NCBI GenBank assembly: GCA_018266915.1
Contig: JAFDZM010000076.1
Location: 1 to 64,000 of the forward strand
DNA length: 64,000 nt
Direction of reading: 5' to 3'
Source: Bacteroidota bacterium
Lineage (GTDB): Bacteria > Bacteroidota > Bacteroidia > Sphingobacteriales > Sphingobacteriaceae
Below are positions 56,802 to 64,000 of this stretch, one piece after another. The notes beneath the pieces were generated by a model. It worked only from the letters and a program-made list of their open reading frames with translations, was not told the DNA's origin and made no database searches. How positions within the stretch are numbered: the stretch's first letter is position 1; each line of letters begins with the position of its first letter. A program made the position numbers and the translations under genes.

Positions 56802-57342
56802 TTTTAGCTACCGCCTTTCCATTTTTTACAGGATACCATGCATTATACCTGCCTGGCACCAACTCGTACACAATTTCCTTAGTCATAAAATACTTCGACT
56901 CGGTATATCCCCATACAGTCAGCCCGCGCACTCCCTGGTAAAATGCCGTTAAATCTTTGGAATAACCATTATCCTTCTTTTCAAAGCTTTTCAGTACATC
57001 CTCTCTTTCCTTCTTACTGCACTCGGCAAAAGTTTTATTAAACATCTTTTTCGGAATTGAATCGAATTCTCCCAAACCTTTCATAAAGGCCTGCTGATCT
57101 TCCTTTTTTGTGCATTCGTCAACCATTTTCATAACGAAGCCATACAAGTTAAGGTCAGTAGCTCCGGGAGTGTTCGTTTTGGGAATAATTGTCTCCGCTA
57201 TATCGGTTATCAGCGTTTGCTGATCGTATGTGATATCGAAATGCTTGAAATGTGCTGTTGGATTGCTTTTGGAGCAATGTGGTAAAAGCACGGCACCACC
57301 TATCACTAAAGCCAGATTCTGGATTGCTGTACGCCTGTCCAT
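56794..57342 (-). CDS. Gluconate 2-dehydrogenase subunit 3 family protein, Tat lipoprotein (2)
   Basis: MDRRTAIQNLALVIGGAVLL followed by PHCS marks Tat export and likely lipidation. Family body: LITDIAETIIPKTNTPGATD, FVMKMVDECTKKEDQQAFMK, LTVWGYTESKYFMTKEIVYE and VPGRYNAWYPV. It overlaps the downstream GMC gene by 8 bp and is its probable export chaperone and small subunit. Confidence 0.9.
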   Translation of the reverse strand: MDRRTAIQNLALVIGGAVLLPHCSKSNPTAHFKHFDITYDQQTLITDIAETIIPKTNTPGATDLNLYGFVMKMVDECTKKEDQQAFMKGLGEFDSIPKKMFNKTFAECSKKEREDVLKSFEKKDNGYSKDLTAFYQGVRGLTVWGYTESKYFMTKEIVYELVPGRYNAWYPVKNGKAVAKNA

Positions 57343-57516
57343 GTTAAAATTGGTTATTAAATTGGTTAGCTATCTCTCTCAAAATAGCCGGGCACAATAT
57401 AGATGTATAATTGACATTATTGAAATAGTAACGTGAAAAAATTCGGAAAAAATATGGATTTATCTTCCTGAATATGTTTGCATCATAACTAAGTGTCTAA
57501 TTTACACGAAAATGGA

Positions 57517-58440
57517 TCAGAATCCCCATTTCTTCATGATTTGTAAATCAATTTTTACACAATCGAACGGATCTTTTCCCTGGTATGACTCCTGCTCGAT
57601 GATAAATTGTGAAGTACCCCCATTTTTACGGGCTTCTTTCACGATCTCTTTTACCGGCATCACACCCTGGCCCAGTATAGTGCTGTCATAGCCGTCCATA
57701 CCCTGACCAGTATCACTTTTTATTTCATCTTTGACGTGCATCAGTTCAAAACGACCAGGATATTTCTTAAGCAGGTCTAAGGCTATACCTCCAGCACCCA
57801 GCATATTGCCAATATCCATTTGTTGCGCCACCAATTTAGGGTCAGTGTTAGCTAATATGAAATCATATAATGTGCCATCGCCTACTTTGGTGCTGAACTC
57901 AAAATTGTGGTTGTGGTATCCAAACTGAATGCCTGACTTTTGAGATAGCTCGCCACATTTATTGAACAGGTCCAAAAACCATTTCAATTTATCATGATCA
58001 CTCCGCAGGCTTTCGTCCAGCCAAGGGCTTATCAGGTAACGTTGTCCGGCTTCAGCTGCATCTTCAATGGTGTATTTCCATTTATCGGTAAAGTCTTTCT
58101 TTGAATCATCCCAGTCGTGTTCAGTCATTACTACGTGGCCGCTTGGCATTTGCATGCCGAAGTCACCCAACATCTTTTTGAAATCTTTCGGACTATAACC
58201 GTAAAACTTCCTGTCGTTATAGCCGGCATGCTCTACATGGATGTAGCCTATATCGGATAGTTTCTTCAATGAGCCTTTTGGATCAGTACGCATGGCATCG
58301 CGTACAGAATAAAGCTGCACACCAAGACGCTCAATTTTTTTAGGTGATGATGCAAACAGATCACCAGATTTTGATAACAAGGCTGCGCCTGCTACCATTA
58401 TGCTGGTATTTTTAATAAAATTTCTGCGTGAAGTATTCAT
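57517..58440 (-). CDS. Tat-exported sugar isomerase/epimerase-like TIM-barrel protein (4)
   Basis: Tat signal SRRNFIKNTSIMVAGAALLS. Barrel motifs: LGVQLYSVRDAMRTDPKGSL, HVEHAGYNDRKFYGYSPKDF, FGYHNHNFEFSTKVGD, QQMDIGNMLGAGG, LMHVKDEIKS and FIIEQESYQGKDPFDCVKID. Closest to barrel 1 (43534-44412) in this window. Candidate 3-keto-glycoside lyase or epimerase. 28 bp after the TolB-like gene; 174 bp before gdh3-like gene 2, with nothing notable in between. Confidence 0.88.
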   Translation of the reverse strand: MNTSRRNFIKNTSIMVAGAALLSKSGDLFASSPKKIERLGVQLYSVRDAMRTDPKGSLKKLSDIGYIHVEHAGYNDRKFYGYSPKDFKKMLGDFGMQMPSGHVVMTEHDWDDSKKDFTDKWKYTIEDAAEAGQRYLISPWLDESLRSDHDKLKWFLDLFNKCGELSQKSGIQFGYHNHNFEFSTKVGDGTLYDFILANTDPKLVAQQMDIGNMLGAGGIALDLLKKYPGRFELMHVKDEIKSDTGQGMDGYDSTILGQGVMPVKEIVKEARKNGGTSQFIIEQESYQGKDPFDCVKIDLQIMKKWGF

Positions 58441-58468
58441 TTCTTATGCGTTTATAATGGTTTAAAAT

Positions 58469-59998
58469 TTATTGACCTATTGGAAATACCGGGAATAACA
58501 AGCTTGAATTACTTACAAAAGCAAGGTGTTTACTATCTGGTGCCCAAGATGGCGTATTTATAGTACCCTGGCCGCCATACAAATAAGCCACCACTTTTGA
58601 CGGACCGCCGCCTACCGGCATTACTCTTAAGTAAACATGTTTATAAAAAGGATGGTCGCCGGGTGATACCTCATCCTTCAAGAAAGTGATGTAAACGATC
58701 CATTTCCCATCTGGTGAAACATGCGGGAACCAGTTGTTGTAATCGTCGTTGGTTAACTGGGTTTGTTCGCTGCCATCAGCCTTCATCCGCCATACCTGCA
58801 TCAATCCGCTACGAACCGAATTGAAATAGATGTACTTGCCATCGGGACTGTATTCAGGACCATCATCTAATCCTTTGGCATCTGTGAGGCGCACTTCCGG
58901 GCCACCTTTGGATGGGATACGGTACACATCATATTCGCCATTCCTGTTACCGCAAAAAACAATGTATTTACCATCAGGCGACCAGCCATGCATATATGAT
59001 GGACCAGTTGGTGTAATTTGTTTTGCTTCACCCCCTCCAATTGGTACCGTAAAGCCTAATGAAGCTCCTTTTTCGCCATTACCACTGCTGATGGTCAACA
59101 TTTTGCCATCAAAGGAGATTACGTGGTCGTTGTTGTTTTTATTGGCTACACCTGTATTGATTTCTTTTGGAGTGCCAGTAGCTAAATCAAAGTTATATAG
59201 TTTACCATCGCGGTTGTAAATAAGCGATTTACCGTCTTTCGTCCAGTTTGGTGCCTGTAAGGAGTTAGGTATCTGATAAATAATCTTACTGGTTGCCTTT
59301 TCTACGTCGAGTATTTCGATACTGCTGCCTAAATAATCTCTGTAAGGAACTAAAGTCTTCGGTGCAGGAACAACAATGCGTACATTATCAAAAGTTGCTT
59401 TCTCTGTGACATCAGCATTATGCGAACAGATGAATATACCTACATACACATCATCTCCCAAATCAAGGTCATCCAGCTTTTCGCTTACAAAAGTTTCTCC
59501 TTTATGCGCTACCGACATGATATAGCTATTGCCTTTTCTTTCTAACTGAATTACATCTGCATGTGTCAGCGTCGATTTCATTTCTTCCGTAACACCGCTT
59601 ACCGTTTTTCTGTATTGCAATGATGTTAAGCCATCACCATGTAACACCGCATTGATATGTTTTGAATTGGTATCGAGCGATGAACGTACCATCCAACCTA
59701 TTTTGCGGTGATCCTCAACTCCCTTACCGATAAACGCCACATTTGCCCGCAGAATAAAATCACCCTTCATTTTTTTCCATACAAAATGGAACTCATCATG
59801 CGTTCCCCATATATTAGCGCCTGAACCAGTAAGGGTATATTGCTGGGTTTCCGGATCAAACGAAGCTGTGCCGGGATGCTTTACTGGCCCAACGTCGGAC
59901 TGGTTGCTAAATATGCCCACCTGTGCATAAACATTAGCACTAAAAACAGTTAAACTAAAAAAGGCGCAAAACAGCCAGCTAAGGGTTTTATTTTTCAT
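58469..59998 (-). CDS. Exported TolB-like beta-propeller with N-terminal laminin-G/DUF1349-like domain
   Basis: Sec signal (ends ANVYAQ). Residues about 30-205 form a concanavalin-like sandwich (FHFVWKKMKGDFILRANVAF, HRKIGWMVRSSLDT), as in carbohydrate-related DUF1349 proteins. Residues about 225-509 carry WD40-like PD40 repeats (PNWTKDGKSLIYNRDGKLY, HGWSPDGKYIVFCGNRNGEY, PEYSPDGKYIYFNSVRSG, PHVSPDGKWIVYIT). No protease or other catalytic triad is visible, so it probably binds a glycan or partner protein. First gene of the sugar-oxidation operon. Confidence 0.85.
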   Translation of the reverse strand: MKNKTLSWLFCAFFSLTVFSANVYAQVGIFSNQSDVGPVKHPGTASFDPETQQYTLTGSGANIWGTHDEFHFVWKKMKGDFILRANVAFIGKGVEDHRKIGWMVRSSLDTNSKHINAVLHGDGLTSLQYRKTVSGVTEEMKSTLTHADVIQLERKGNSYIMSVAHKGETFVSEKLDDLDLGDDVYVGIFICSHNADVTEKATFDNVRIVVPAPKTLVPYRDYLGSSIEILDVEKATSKIIYQIPNSLQAPNWTKDGKSLIYNRDGKLYNFDLATGTPKEINTGVANKNNNDHVISFDGKMLTISSGNGEKGASLGFTVPIGGGEAKQITPTGPSYMHGWSPDGKYIVFCGNRNGEYDVYRIPSKGGPEVRLTDAKGLDDGPEYSPDGKYIYFNSVRSGLMQVWRMKADGSEQTQLTNDDYNNWFPHVSPDGKWIVYITFLKDEVSPGDHPFYKHVYLRVMPVGGGPSKVVAYLYGGQGTINTPSWAPDSKHLAFVSNSSLLFPVFPIGQ

Positions 59999-60100
59999 TC
60001 GGGAAAGGTGTTTGGTTTACACTAAATAATTGGGTTCACTAAATTATAAATAACATTGATAAAAGCTATAGTACTTTCTTATCAATTTGCATAAAATAAG

Positions 60101-60126
60101 AAGAGAGACACTTTTGTATCTCTCTT
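60101..60126 (-). terminator. Hairpin after TPR histidine kinase gene
   Basis: Stem AAGAGAGA(C)AC / GT(A)TCTCTCTT with a TTTT loop lies 26 bp beyond the stop of the kinase gene at 60152. AT-rich tracts flank it on both sides. Confidence 0.6.
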
Positions 60127-60151
60127 TTTACATTAATCTCTTGTTTTCCAA

Positions 60152-62068
60152 TCAGGCGTACTCTGCATTTAGTGGCAGGCTAAAAAAGAAGGTACTGCCC
60201 TTACCCGCTTTGGAATTAGCCCACATTTTTCCTCCGTTTAGCTCCACTAATTCTTTACAAAGCAATAAACCTATGCCGGTGCCATTTTCGCCCAAAGTAC
60301 CAGGCTGCGAGAAGTGGGTTTGCGGATAGAATAATTTATTTACCTCATCGGCGGTCATGCCTTTTCCGGTATCCTGAACGCTGATAATCACCTTATTTTC
60401 TTTGTAGGTTGAGCTTAGTTTAATCGTTCCCTTGGCGTCAGTAAACTTAATGGCATTACTTATCAGGTTACGCAAAACCACTTTGATATGGTTCTCATCA
60501 GCCATAACAGACTGACCGGCAGTTGCCTGGTTCAGAAATTCGATATTCTTACGATGAAGCGCATGGTTAAATGTTTGTTCCATTTCAACACCCAACAGGA
60601 AGATGTCCAGCCTGGTTGAATTAATGCTTTGACCTTTTATCTGGCTACCCGCCCATTCCATCAGGTTTGACAGCGTCAACTCCGCACCTTTTACCAGCGG
60701 ATTGATGTCTTTCATTAACCAATGTATCTCATCAGCTGACAAGTAATCAGCCTCAAACATCTCCACCATATTGCGCAGGTTAGCCAAAGGCGTGCGCAAA
60801 TCGTGACCTATAACTGCCAGCAGCTTATCTTTTATTTTACTGATCATCTGCAGGTTCTCTGTCTGTGCCTCGATGAGTTTCTTATGCTCGAGCAAAGCGC
60901 TGTGCTTTCTGTTCAGCTCATCATTAAGCTCTTTCTTCTGTTTATAGAAATAATAAGTGATGAGCAGCAGAGCGATTACAGCCAGCAACGACAAACTCAG
61001 CGAAATAATAATAATACGCTGAAACTGCATCTTGGCCTTTATCTGCTTAGCATTGCGTTCAAAATCGGCAATGGCATCCAGGCGGTTATCCAGGTCAAAA
61101 TAGCTTTGGATCAGCTGCGAGTTTTTTGTGCGATAAAAACTGCTCAACATATCCTTAATGGCAATGTATTTCTTTTGATAGGCCATCGCCTGCTTCAGGT
61201 CGCCTTTTTGCTCATAACTGGTTGCAAGTTCCTGATAAGCGGTCGAGACTGCATCCATCACGCCAATACTATCGGCCAGGGCAGCACCTGTTTTTGCATA
61301 AGGTATGGCTTTATCATATTGATGCAGCAGGTTATAAATAGTGGCATATCCCACCAGAGTTTTTGCTCTCAGACGATTGTTACCTATCTTTAAACTCATT
61401 TGGTAAGCCGTATCAGAATAAGTTAATGCAGCTTTATAATTCTTCGTGTAGATGAAAATGCTGCCCAAACGTCCATAAATAACAGCTGTATTTTTATAAT
61501 CTTTTGCAATGTTATTCAAGGCCAATGACTGCTTAGCTTCATTCACAGCCCGTGCATAGTCTTTAAGCAGCATGTAAACATAAGAACGCTCGCTATGTAC
61601 TTCGGCCAATTCATCCTTGTCAGAGCCGGCAAATTTCTCGGCGATCGTTAGATTATTGAGTGCATCTTTATAATTGCCAAGCTCGGCAAAGGTCCGCCCC
61701 CGCAGTTCATAGCATTCAGCAAGTAATAGTGGTTTTTCTTTAGGCAGATTGATCAGCGCTTTATTAAGGAATACCAACGCCATCGGGTAATAGGATTGCG
61801 ACCAGTAAACATGCCCGATATTCAGGAAGCTACGACCGATACCTGCTTTATATTCTGATTTTTCTGCTAAGAGGAGCGCTTTTTCTGCAATTGCACGGGC
61901 CGAATCCGGGGAGGTAAGGTAAAGGCCAAAAGCGACTTCATTAAGATAATCTACCGTTTTTTGAACTGCGTAAGTAGTATCTTTTGCGGAAGGTGCAGGC
62001 GCAGTACTATCAGCAAAAACAGCCTTTTGGGTCAAAAGCGCAAGTACCAGACCTATAAAAACCTTCAT
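60152..62068 (-). CDS. TPR-repeat sensor histidine kinase (orphan)
   Basis: Sec signal (ends KAVFA), then about 300 residues of TPR helices in the periplasm (AGIGRSFLNIGHVYWSQSYY, AVIYGRLGSIFIYTKNYKAA, TAYQELATSYEQKGDLKQAM), one membrane helix about 353-375 (IIIISLSLSLLAVIALLLIT), a coiled coil, and a kinase core: His in AVIGHDLRTPLANL, NLISNAIKFTDAKG, VQDTGKGMTADEV and GENGTGIGLLLCKELV. No receiver or output domain and no adjacent regulator gene. Common Bacteroidota architecture; ligand unknown. A good Bacteroidota promoter lies just upstream. Confidence 0.93.
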   Translation of the reverse strand: MKVFIGLVLALLTQKAVFADSTAPAPSAKDTTYAVQKTVDYLNEVAFGLYLTSPDSARAIAEKALLLAEKSEYKAGIGRSFLNIGHVYWSQSYYPMALVFLNKALINLPKEKPLLLAECYELRGRTFAELGNYKDALNNLTIAEKFAGSDKDELAEVHSERSYVYMLLKDYARAVNEAKQSLALNNIAKDYKNTAVIYGRLGSIFIYTKNYKAALTYSDTAYQMSLKIGNNRLRAKTLVGYATIYNLLHQYDKAIPYAKTGAALADSIGVMDAVSTAYQELATSYEQKGDLKQAMAYQKKYIAIKDMLSSFYRTKNSQLIQSYFDLDNRLDAIADFERNAKQIKAKMQFQRIIIISLSLSLLAVIALLLITYYFYKQKKELNDELNRKHSALLEHKKLIEAQTENLQMISKIKDKLLAVIGHDLRTPLANLRNMVEMFEADYLSADEIHWLMKDINPLVKGAELTLSNLMEWAGSQIKGQSINSTRLDIFLLGVEMEQTFNHALHRKNIEFLNQATAGQSVMADENHIKVVLRNLISNAIKFTDAKGTIKLSSTYKENKVIISVQDTGKGMTADEVNKLFYPQTHFSQPGTLGENGTGIGLLLCKELVELNGGKMWANSKAGKGSTFFFSLPLNAEYA

Positions 62069-62094
62069 TTAATTTAATACGATAAAAAACAGCT

Positions 62095-62123
62095 CAAAGT
62101 TAGCCAGGGAACGCTTTTTCAAA
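62095..62123 (-). promoter_or_regulatory. Bacteroidota-type promoter for TPR histidine kinase
   Basis: Minus strand: TTTG at 62123-62120, 17 bases, then TAACTTTG at 62102-62095. This fits TTG ... TAnnTTTG. Start would fall near 62088, about 20 bases before the ATG at 62068. Best promoter match of this class found in the window. Confidence 0.55.
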
Positions 62124-62131
62124 GATAAGTT

Positions 62132-62698
62132 TTAAGACGATATGATGCAACGCTCATCTGCCAGCATTTGCATACATTGCTCCTCACTTTCAGGCACTTT
62201 TATGTGTTGTGCCTCCTGCTGGTAATTTTGTTTTAATTGCTTACGGCGTTTAGCTTCTACAAAGCGCCTCACCTGTTCCTTATTCTCTAAGATCAAACCC
62301 GGAACAAGTGCCGGCATATTCTGCTCGTCTTTGGCAACCATGGTGAAGTAACTGGTGTTGGTATGGTAGATTTTATTGGTTTTGATATTTTCCGATTCAA
62401 CCCTGATACCTATTACCAGTGAAGTTTTGCCTACATAATTCACTGATGCCATTAATGATACAAGGTCCCCAACCTCTACAGGCTGCAGAAAATCAACCGT
62501 ATCGATGGATGCTGTTACGCAATAGTTGCCCGCGTGTTTTGCTGCACATACATAAGCCACCTTGTCCATAAGGGATAAAATAATGCCACCGTGAATTTTC
62601 CCACCGAAATTGGAATAAGAAGGTATCATCAATTCAGTGATAGTGGTTTGCGAAAAACTTACCGGTTTGTAGTGTGATTGTTCGGCGGTGACTGGCAT
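62132..62698 (-). CDS. Acyl-CoA thioesterase, hotdog fold
   Basis: 188 residues with FGGKIHGGIILSLMDKVAYV (family HGG..L..MD motif with catalytic Asp), ASIDTVDFLQPVEVGDLVSL and VNYVGKTSLVIGIRVESENI, followed by a charged tail KRRKQLKQNYQQEAQ. Hydrolyses acyl-CoA in the cytoplasm, YciA/BACH-like. 63 bp before the histidine kinase gene. Confidence 0.92.
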   Translation of the reverse strand: MPVTAEQSHYKPVSFSQTTITELMIPSYSNFGGKIHGGIILSLMDKVAYVCAAKHAGNYCVTASIDTVDFLQPVEVGDLVSLMASVNYVGKTSLVIGIRVESENIKTNKIYHTNTSYFTMVAKDEQNMPALVPGLILENKEQVRRFVEAKRRKQLKQNYQQEAQHIKVPESEEQCMQMLADERCIISS

Positions 62699-62750
62699 GG
62701 CTGCGTTTTGTTTACAAGTTTAGTGATTATTGGTTGGAATTAGTTCTATA

Positions 62751-62828
62751 GGTTGAAAAGGTTGTAGTAGTCGTAATGGCTGCAGAAATTGTAATAGATC
62801 AAGATTAACCACTACAACCTTTTCAACC
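62751..62828. repeat. Inverted repeat GGTTGAAAAGGTTGTAGTAG upstream of thioesterase gene
   Basis: A 20-base arm at 62751-62770 matches the reverse complement of 62809-62828 with one wobble mismatch. Further CTACAACC/TTACAACC words follow. It lies between divergently transcribed genes. Confidence 0.75.
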
Positions 62829-62909
62829 TCTACAACCCTTACAACCACCCTTGGCTATTTCAAAATCCGGAAAGTATCCCTATTATTGCCACAAACCGAC
62901 TATCAAATC

Positions 62910-63611
62910 TTGAAGAATTTTCTACTGATTATTTGCTTTCTTTCCTGTTTGAGCGATTGCTTTTCTCAGGAAACGGCCGAAAAAAAGAATTGGCTCAACG
63001 ATAATGTTATTGAGAAATTCCAGGTGTTGAAGAATAAGCCGGAGGTCAGGAACGGGGCTTATGAAGCCCTTTACAGGCGCCGCGTCCCGGTGGCACAAGG
63101 AACTTACACGAACAATAAAAAAACGGGTATGTGGCGCTTTTATGACCCCAAAGGCAAACTGATGCAGGTGTTTGATTATGACAGCAGGACGATCAGATAC
63201 GAAGCAAAGGAATATACCCAATCATCCGATTTTTATTATGCCGTCGACAAGGAAATAGCTGACACAGACAAAATAACCAAGCCATTAAAAATAGGCGGAC
63301 GGTATTTTGGCTATCTGCCTTATCTGGGATTGTATCAGCCTCCATTTAATCCTTATGAATGGGGCACGGATGGCTGTGTGGCTATTGTTGAATTGCTGAT
63401 AAGTCCGCTGGGCAGGCTGGCTGATTTTAAGGTCAGAACTAATTGTTCGTTGATACAATATGATCAGACCATCACAATGAACATTAATCTATTTAAAGAA
63501 GAGGACCGGCAATTTATACCAGCCACTTATAATGGTCAACCTGTGCTGTCGCGTATTATGATCCGGTGCAGGCTGAAGCCAAATGGCGAACTTGATTTTA
63601 TGAGCTATTAA
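62910..63611 (+). CDS. Exported protein with MORN-like and TonB C-terminal-like regions
   Basis: Short Sec signal from a TTG start at 62910 (LKNFLLIICFLSCLSDCFSQ, read with initiator Met); an earlier in-frame TTG at 62886 is possible, but no ATG serves. Residues about 60-100 include MORN/YwqK-like VAQGTYTNNKKTGMWRFYDP and MQVFDYDS. The last 80 residues resemble a TonB C-terminal domain (GCVAIVELLISPLGRLADFK, PATYNGQPVLSRIMIRC). Without the membrane anchor of true TonB it is more likely a periplasmic TonB-like module. Function unknown. Confidence 0.75.
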   Translation: MKNFLLIICFLSCLSDCFSQETAEKKNWLNDNVIEKFQVLKNKPEVRNGAYEALYRRRVPVAQGTYTNNKKTGMWRFYDPKGKLMQVFDYDSRTIRYEAKEYTQSSDFYYAVDKEIADTDKITKPLKIGGRYFGYLPYLGLYQPPFNPYEWGTDGCVAIVELLISPLGRLADFKVRTNCSLIQYDQTITMNINLFKEEDRQFIPATYNGQPVLSRIMIRCRLKPNGELDFMSY

Positions 63612-63614
63612 TTA

Positions 63615-63670
63615 GAAGCCGGAAGCCGGATTCTTAACTTTTGACTTCCGACTTCAGACCTCTGACTTCA
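63615..63670. repeat. GAAGCCGGA/GACTTC low-complexity repeat between convergent genes
   Basis: Two GAAGCCGGA units followed by four GACTTC-like words (TTTTGACTTCCGACTTCAGA, then CTCTGACTTC). Fills the gap between the convergent TonB-like and FKBP genes. Confidence 0.5.
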
Positions 63671-63673
63671 ATA

Positions 63674-64000
63674 TTAATGATGATGATGTCCATCCGGACC
63701 GTGAGCGTGGCCGTGGGATAATTCCTCAGGCGTAGCCGGGCGAACATTAACGATCTTTCCTTTAAAATGCAGTTCCTGGCCTGCCATCGGGTGGTTCAGG
63801 TCTACAATAACTGAATCCTCAGCAATCGATACAACCTGGCCCTGAAAATGATTACCATTATTGTCCTGCAAGGGCAGCATACTGCCTATTTCCGGAATGT
63901 CAGTGCCCTGGAACATTTCTTTTGGTAAGCTTGCCACAGCTTCATCGTCATAATTACCGTATGCATCTTCTGCTGATAAACGGAATTCATATGAATCACC
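63674..64000 (-). CDS. SlyD-like FKBP-type peptidyl-prolyl isomerase (5' end outside window)
   Basis: The frame stays open to base 64000, so the start lies beyond; GTG at 63937 is an internal Val. The visible part has EFRLSAEDAYGNYDDEAVAS, PLQDNNGNHFQGQVVSIAED and DLNHPMAGQELHFKGKIVNV, typical of the insert-in-flap domain and FKBP core of SlyD-type chaperone isomerases. The C-terminus HGHAHGPDGHHHH is His-rich, as in nickel-binding SlyD proteins. Confidence 0.9.
   Translation of the reverse strand, partial: GDSYEFRLSAEDAYGNYDDEAVASLPKEMFQGTDIPEIGSMLPLQDNNGNHFQGQVVSIAEDSVIVDLNHPMAGQELHFKGKIVNVRPATPEELSHGHAHGPDGHHHH

Noticed and set aside
42736..59998. Polysaccharide utilisation locus of the SusCD type
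   Set aside because: No SusC or SusD gene, no SusR/HTCS regulator and no dedicated extracellular glycanase in the locus; the SusC plug sequence at 34321-37812 belongs to a different unit and lacks a barrel.
60803..61393. 196-residue frame on the plus strand
   Set aside because: It lies antisense inside the TPR/kinase gene, which has clear domain motifs; no family features in the plus-strand product.

Overview
The window comes from a Bacteroidota genome, most probably a Sphingobacteriaceae member near Mucilaginibacter or Pedobacter. The signs are a type B sorting domain of the type IX secretion system (T9SS) next to a PorP/SprF protein, SusC/RagA-type plug sequence, TolC/HlyD/MacB-type efflux, GH20/GH43 and DUF1080 carbohydrate enzymes, AT-rich spacers without clear Shine-Dalgarno sequences, and possible -7 boxes of the TAnnTTTG type. 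No tRNA, rRNA, transposase, phage gene or CRISPR array was seen. The window cuts the first and the last gene.

Layout. (1) 2-3102 (+): 3' end of a giant MBG/Ig-repeat adhesin followed by PorP/SprF. (2) 3262-3813 (+): CAP-domain lipoprotein; 3843-6212 (-): GAF protein. (3) 12813-6338 (-): compact four-gene operon of HD domain fused to a Pycsar-effector-like membrane domain, polyphosphate kinase ppk1, PAP2 phosphatase, and a protein joining a kinase-like motif to a BamA/TamA-type barrel. (4) 13143-13574 (+): decayed ankyrin-repeat gene. (5) 17539-13582 (-): leucine operon leuC-leuD-(IPM/citramalate synthase), preceded by a previously unlisted 26-codon Leu/Ile/Val-rich leader peptide and a strong hairpin, which together look like a transcription attenuator. 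(6) 18313-18879 (+): DHFR-like reductase. (7) 23479-19022 (-): GH20-nagA-nagB-Nif3-like operon for N-acetylglucosamine use. (8) 32266-23540 (-): seven genes, HlyD-TolC-ABC ATPase-two FtsX/MacB permeases-NtrC-type regulator-histidine kinase, with a sigma-54 promoter and an upstream palindrome that could be the regulator's own enhancer site. (9) 32521-34278 (+): GH43 enzyme. (10) 42568-34321 (-): glutaminase-like exoprotein, NIPSNAP protein, phytoene-desaturase-like flavoprotein, and a VIT-VWA-plug-TPR-DUF2135 chimera. (11) 59998-42736 (-): a 15-gene sugar-oxidation locus. (12) 60152-64000: TPR histidine kinase, acyl-CoA thioesterase, MORN/TonB-C protein, partial SlyD-like FKBP.

The sugar-oxidation locus is the most striking metabolic block. 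It has two GMC flavodehydrogenases, two Tat-exported gluconate-2-dehydrogenase subunit 3 proteins, a c-type cytochrome lipoprotein, two Gfo/Idh/MocA oxidoreductases, four xylose-isomerase-like TIM barrels, a DUF1080 (3-keto-disaccharide hydrolase family) protein, two MFS permeases and a TolB-like propeller protein. Most of the soluble enzymes carry Tat or Sec signals. I infer a periplasmic oxidise-then-cleave route for glycosides that feeds electrons to the respiratory chain and products to the MFS carriers. No SusCD pair is present.

Many spacers hold their own low-complexity palindromic repeat, and one family (CCTCTCC..GGAGAGG) recurs at least four times.
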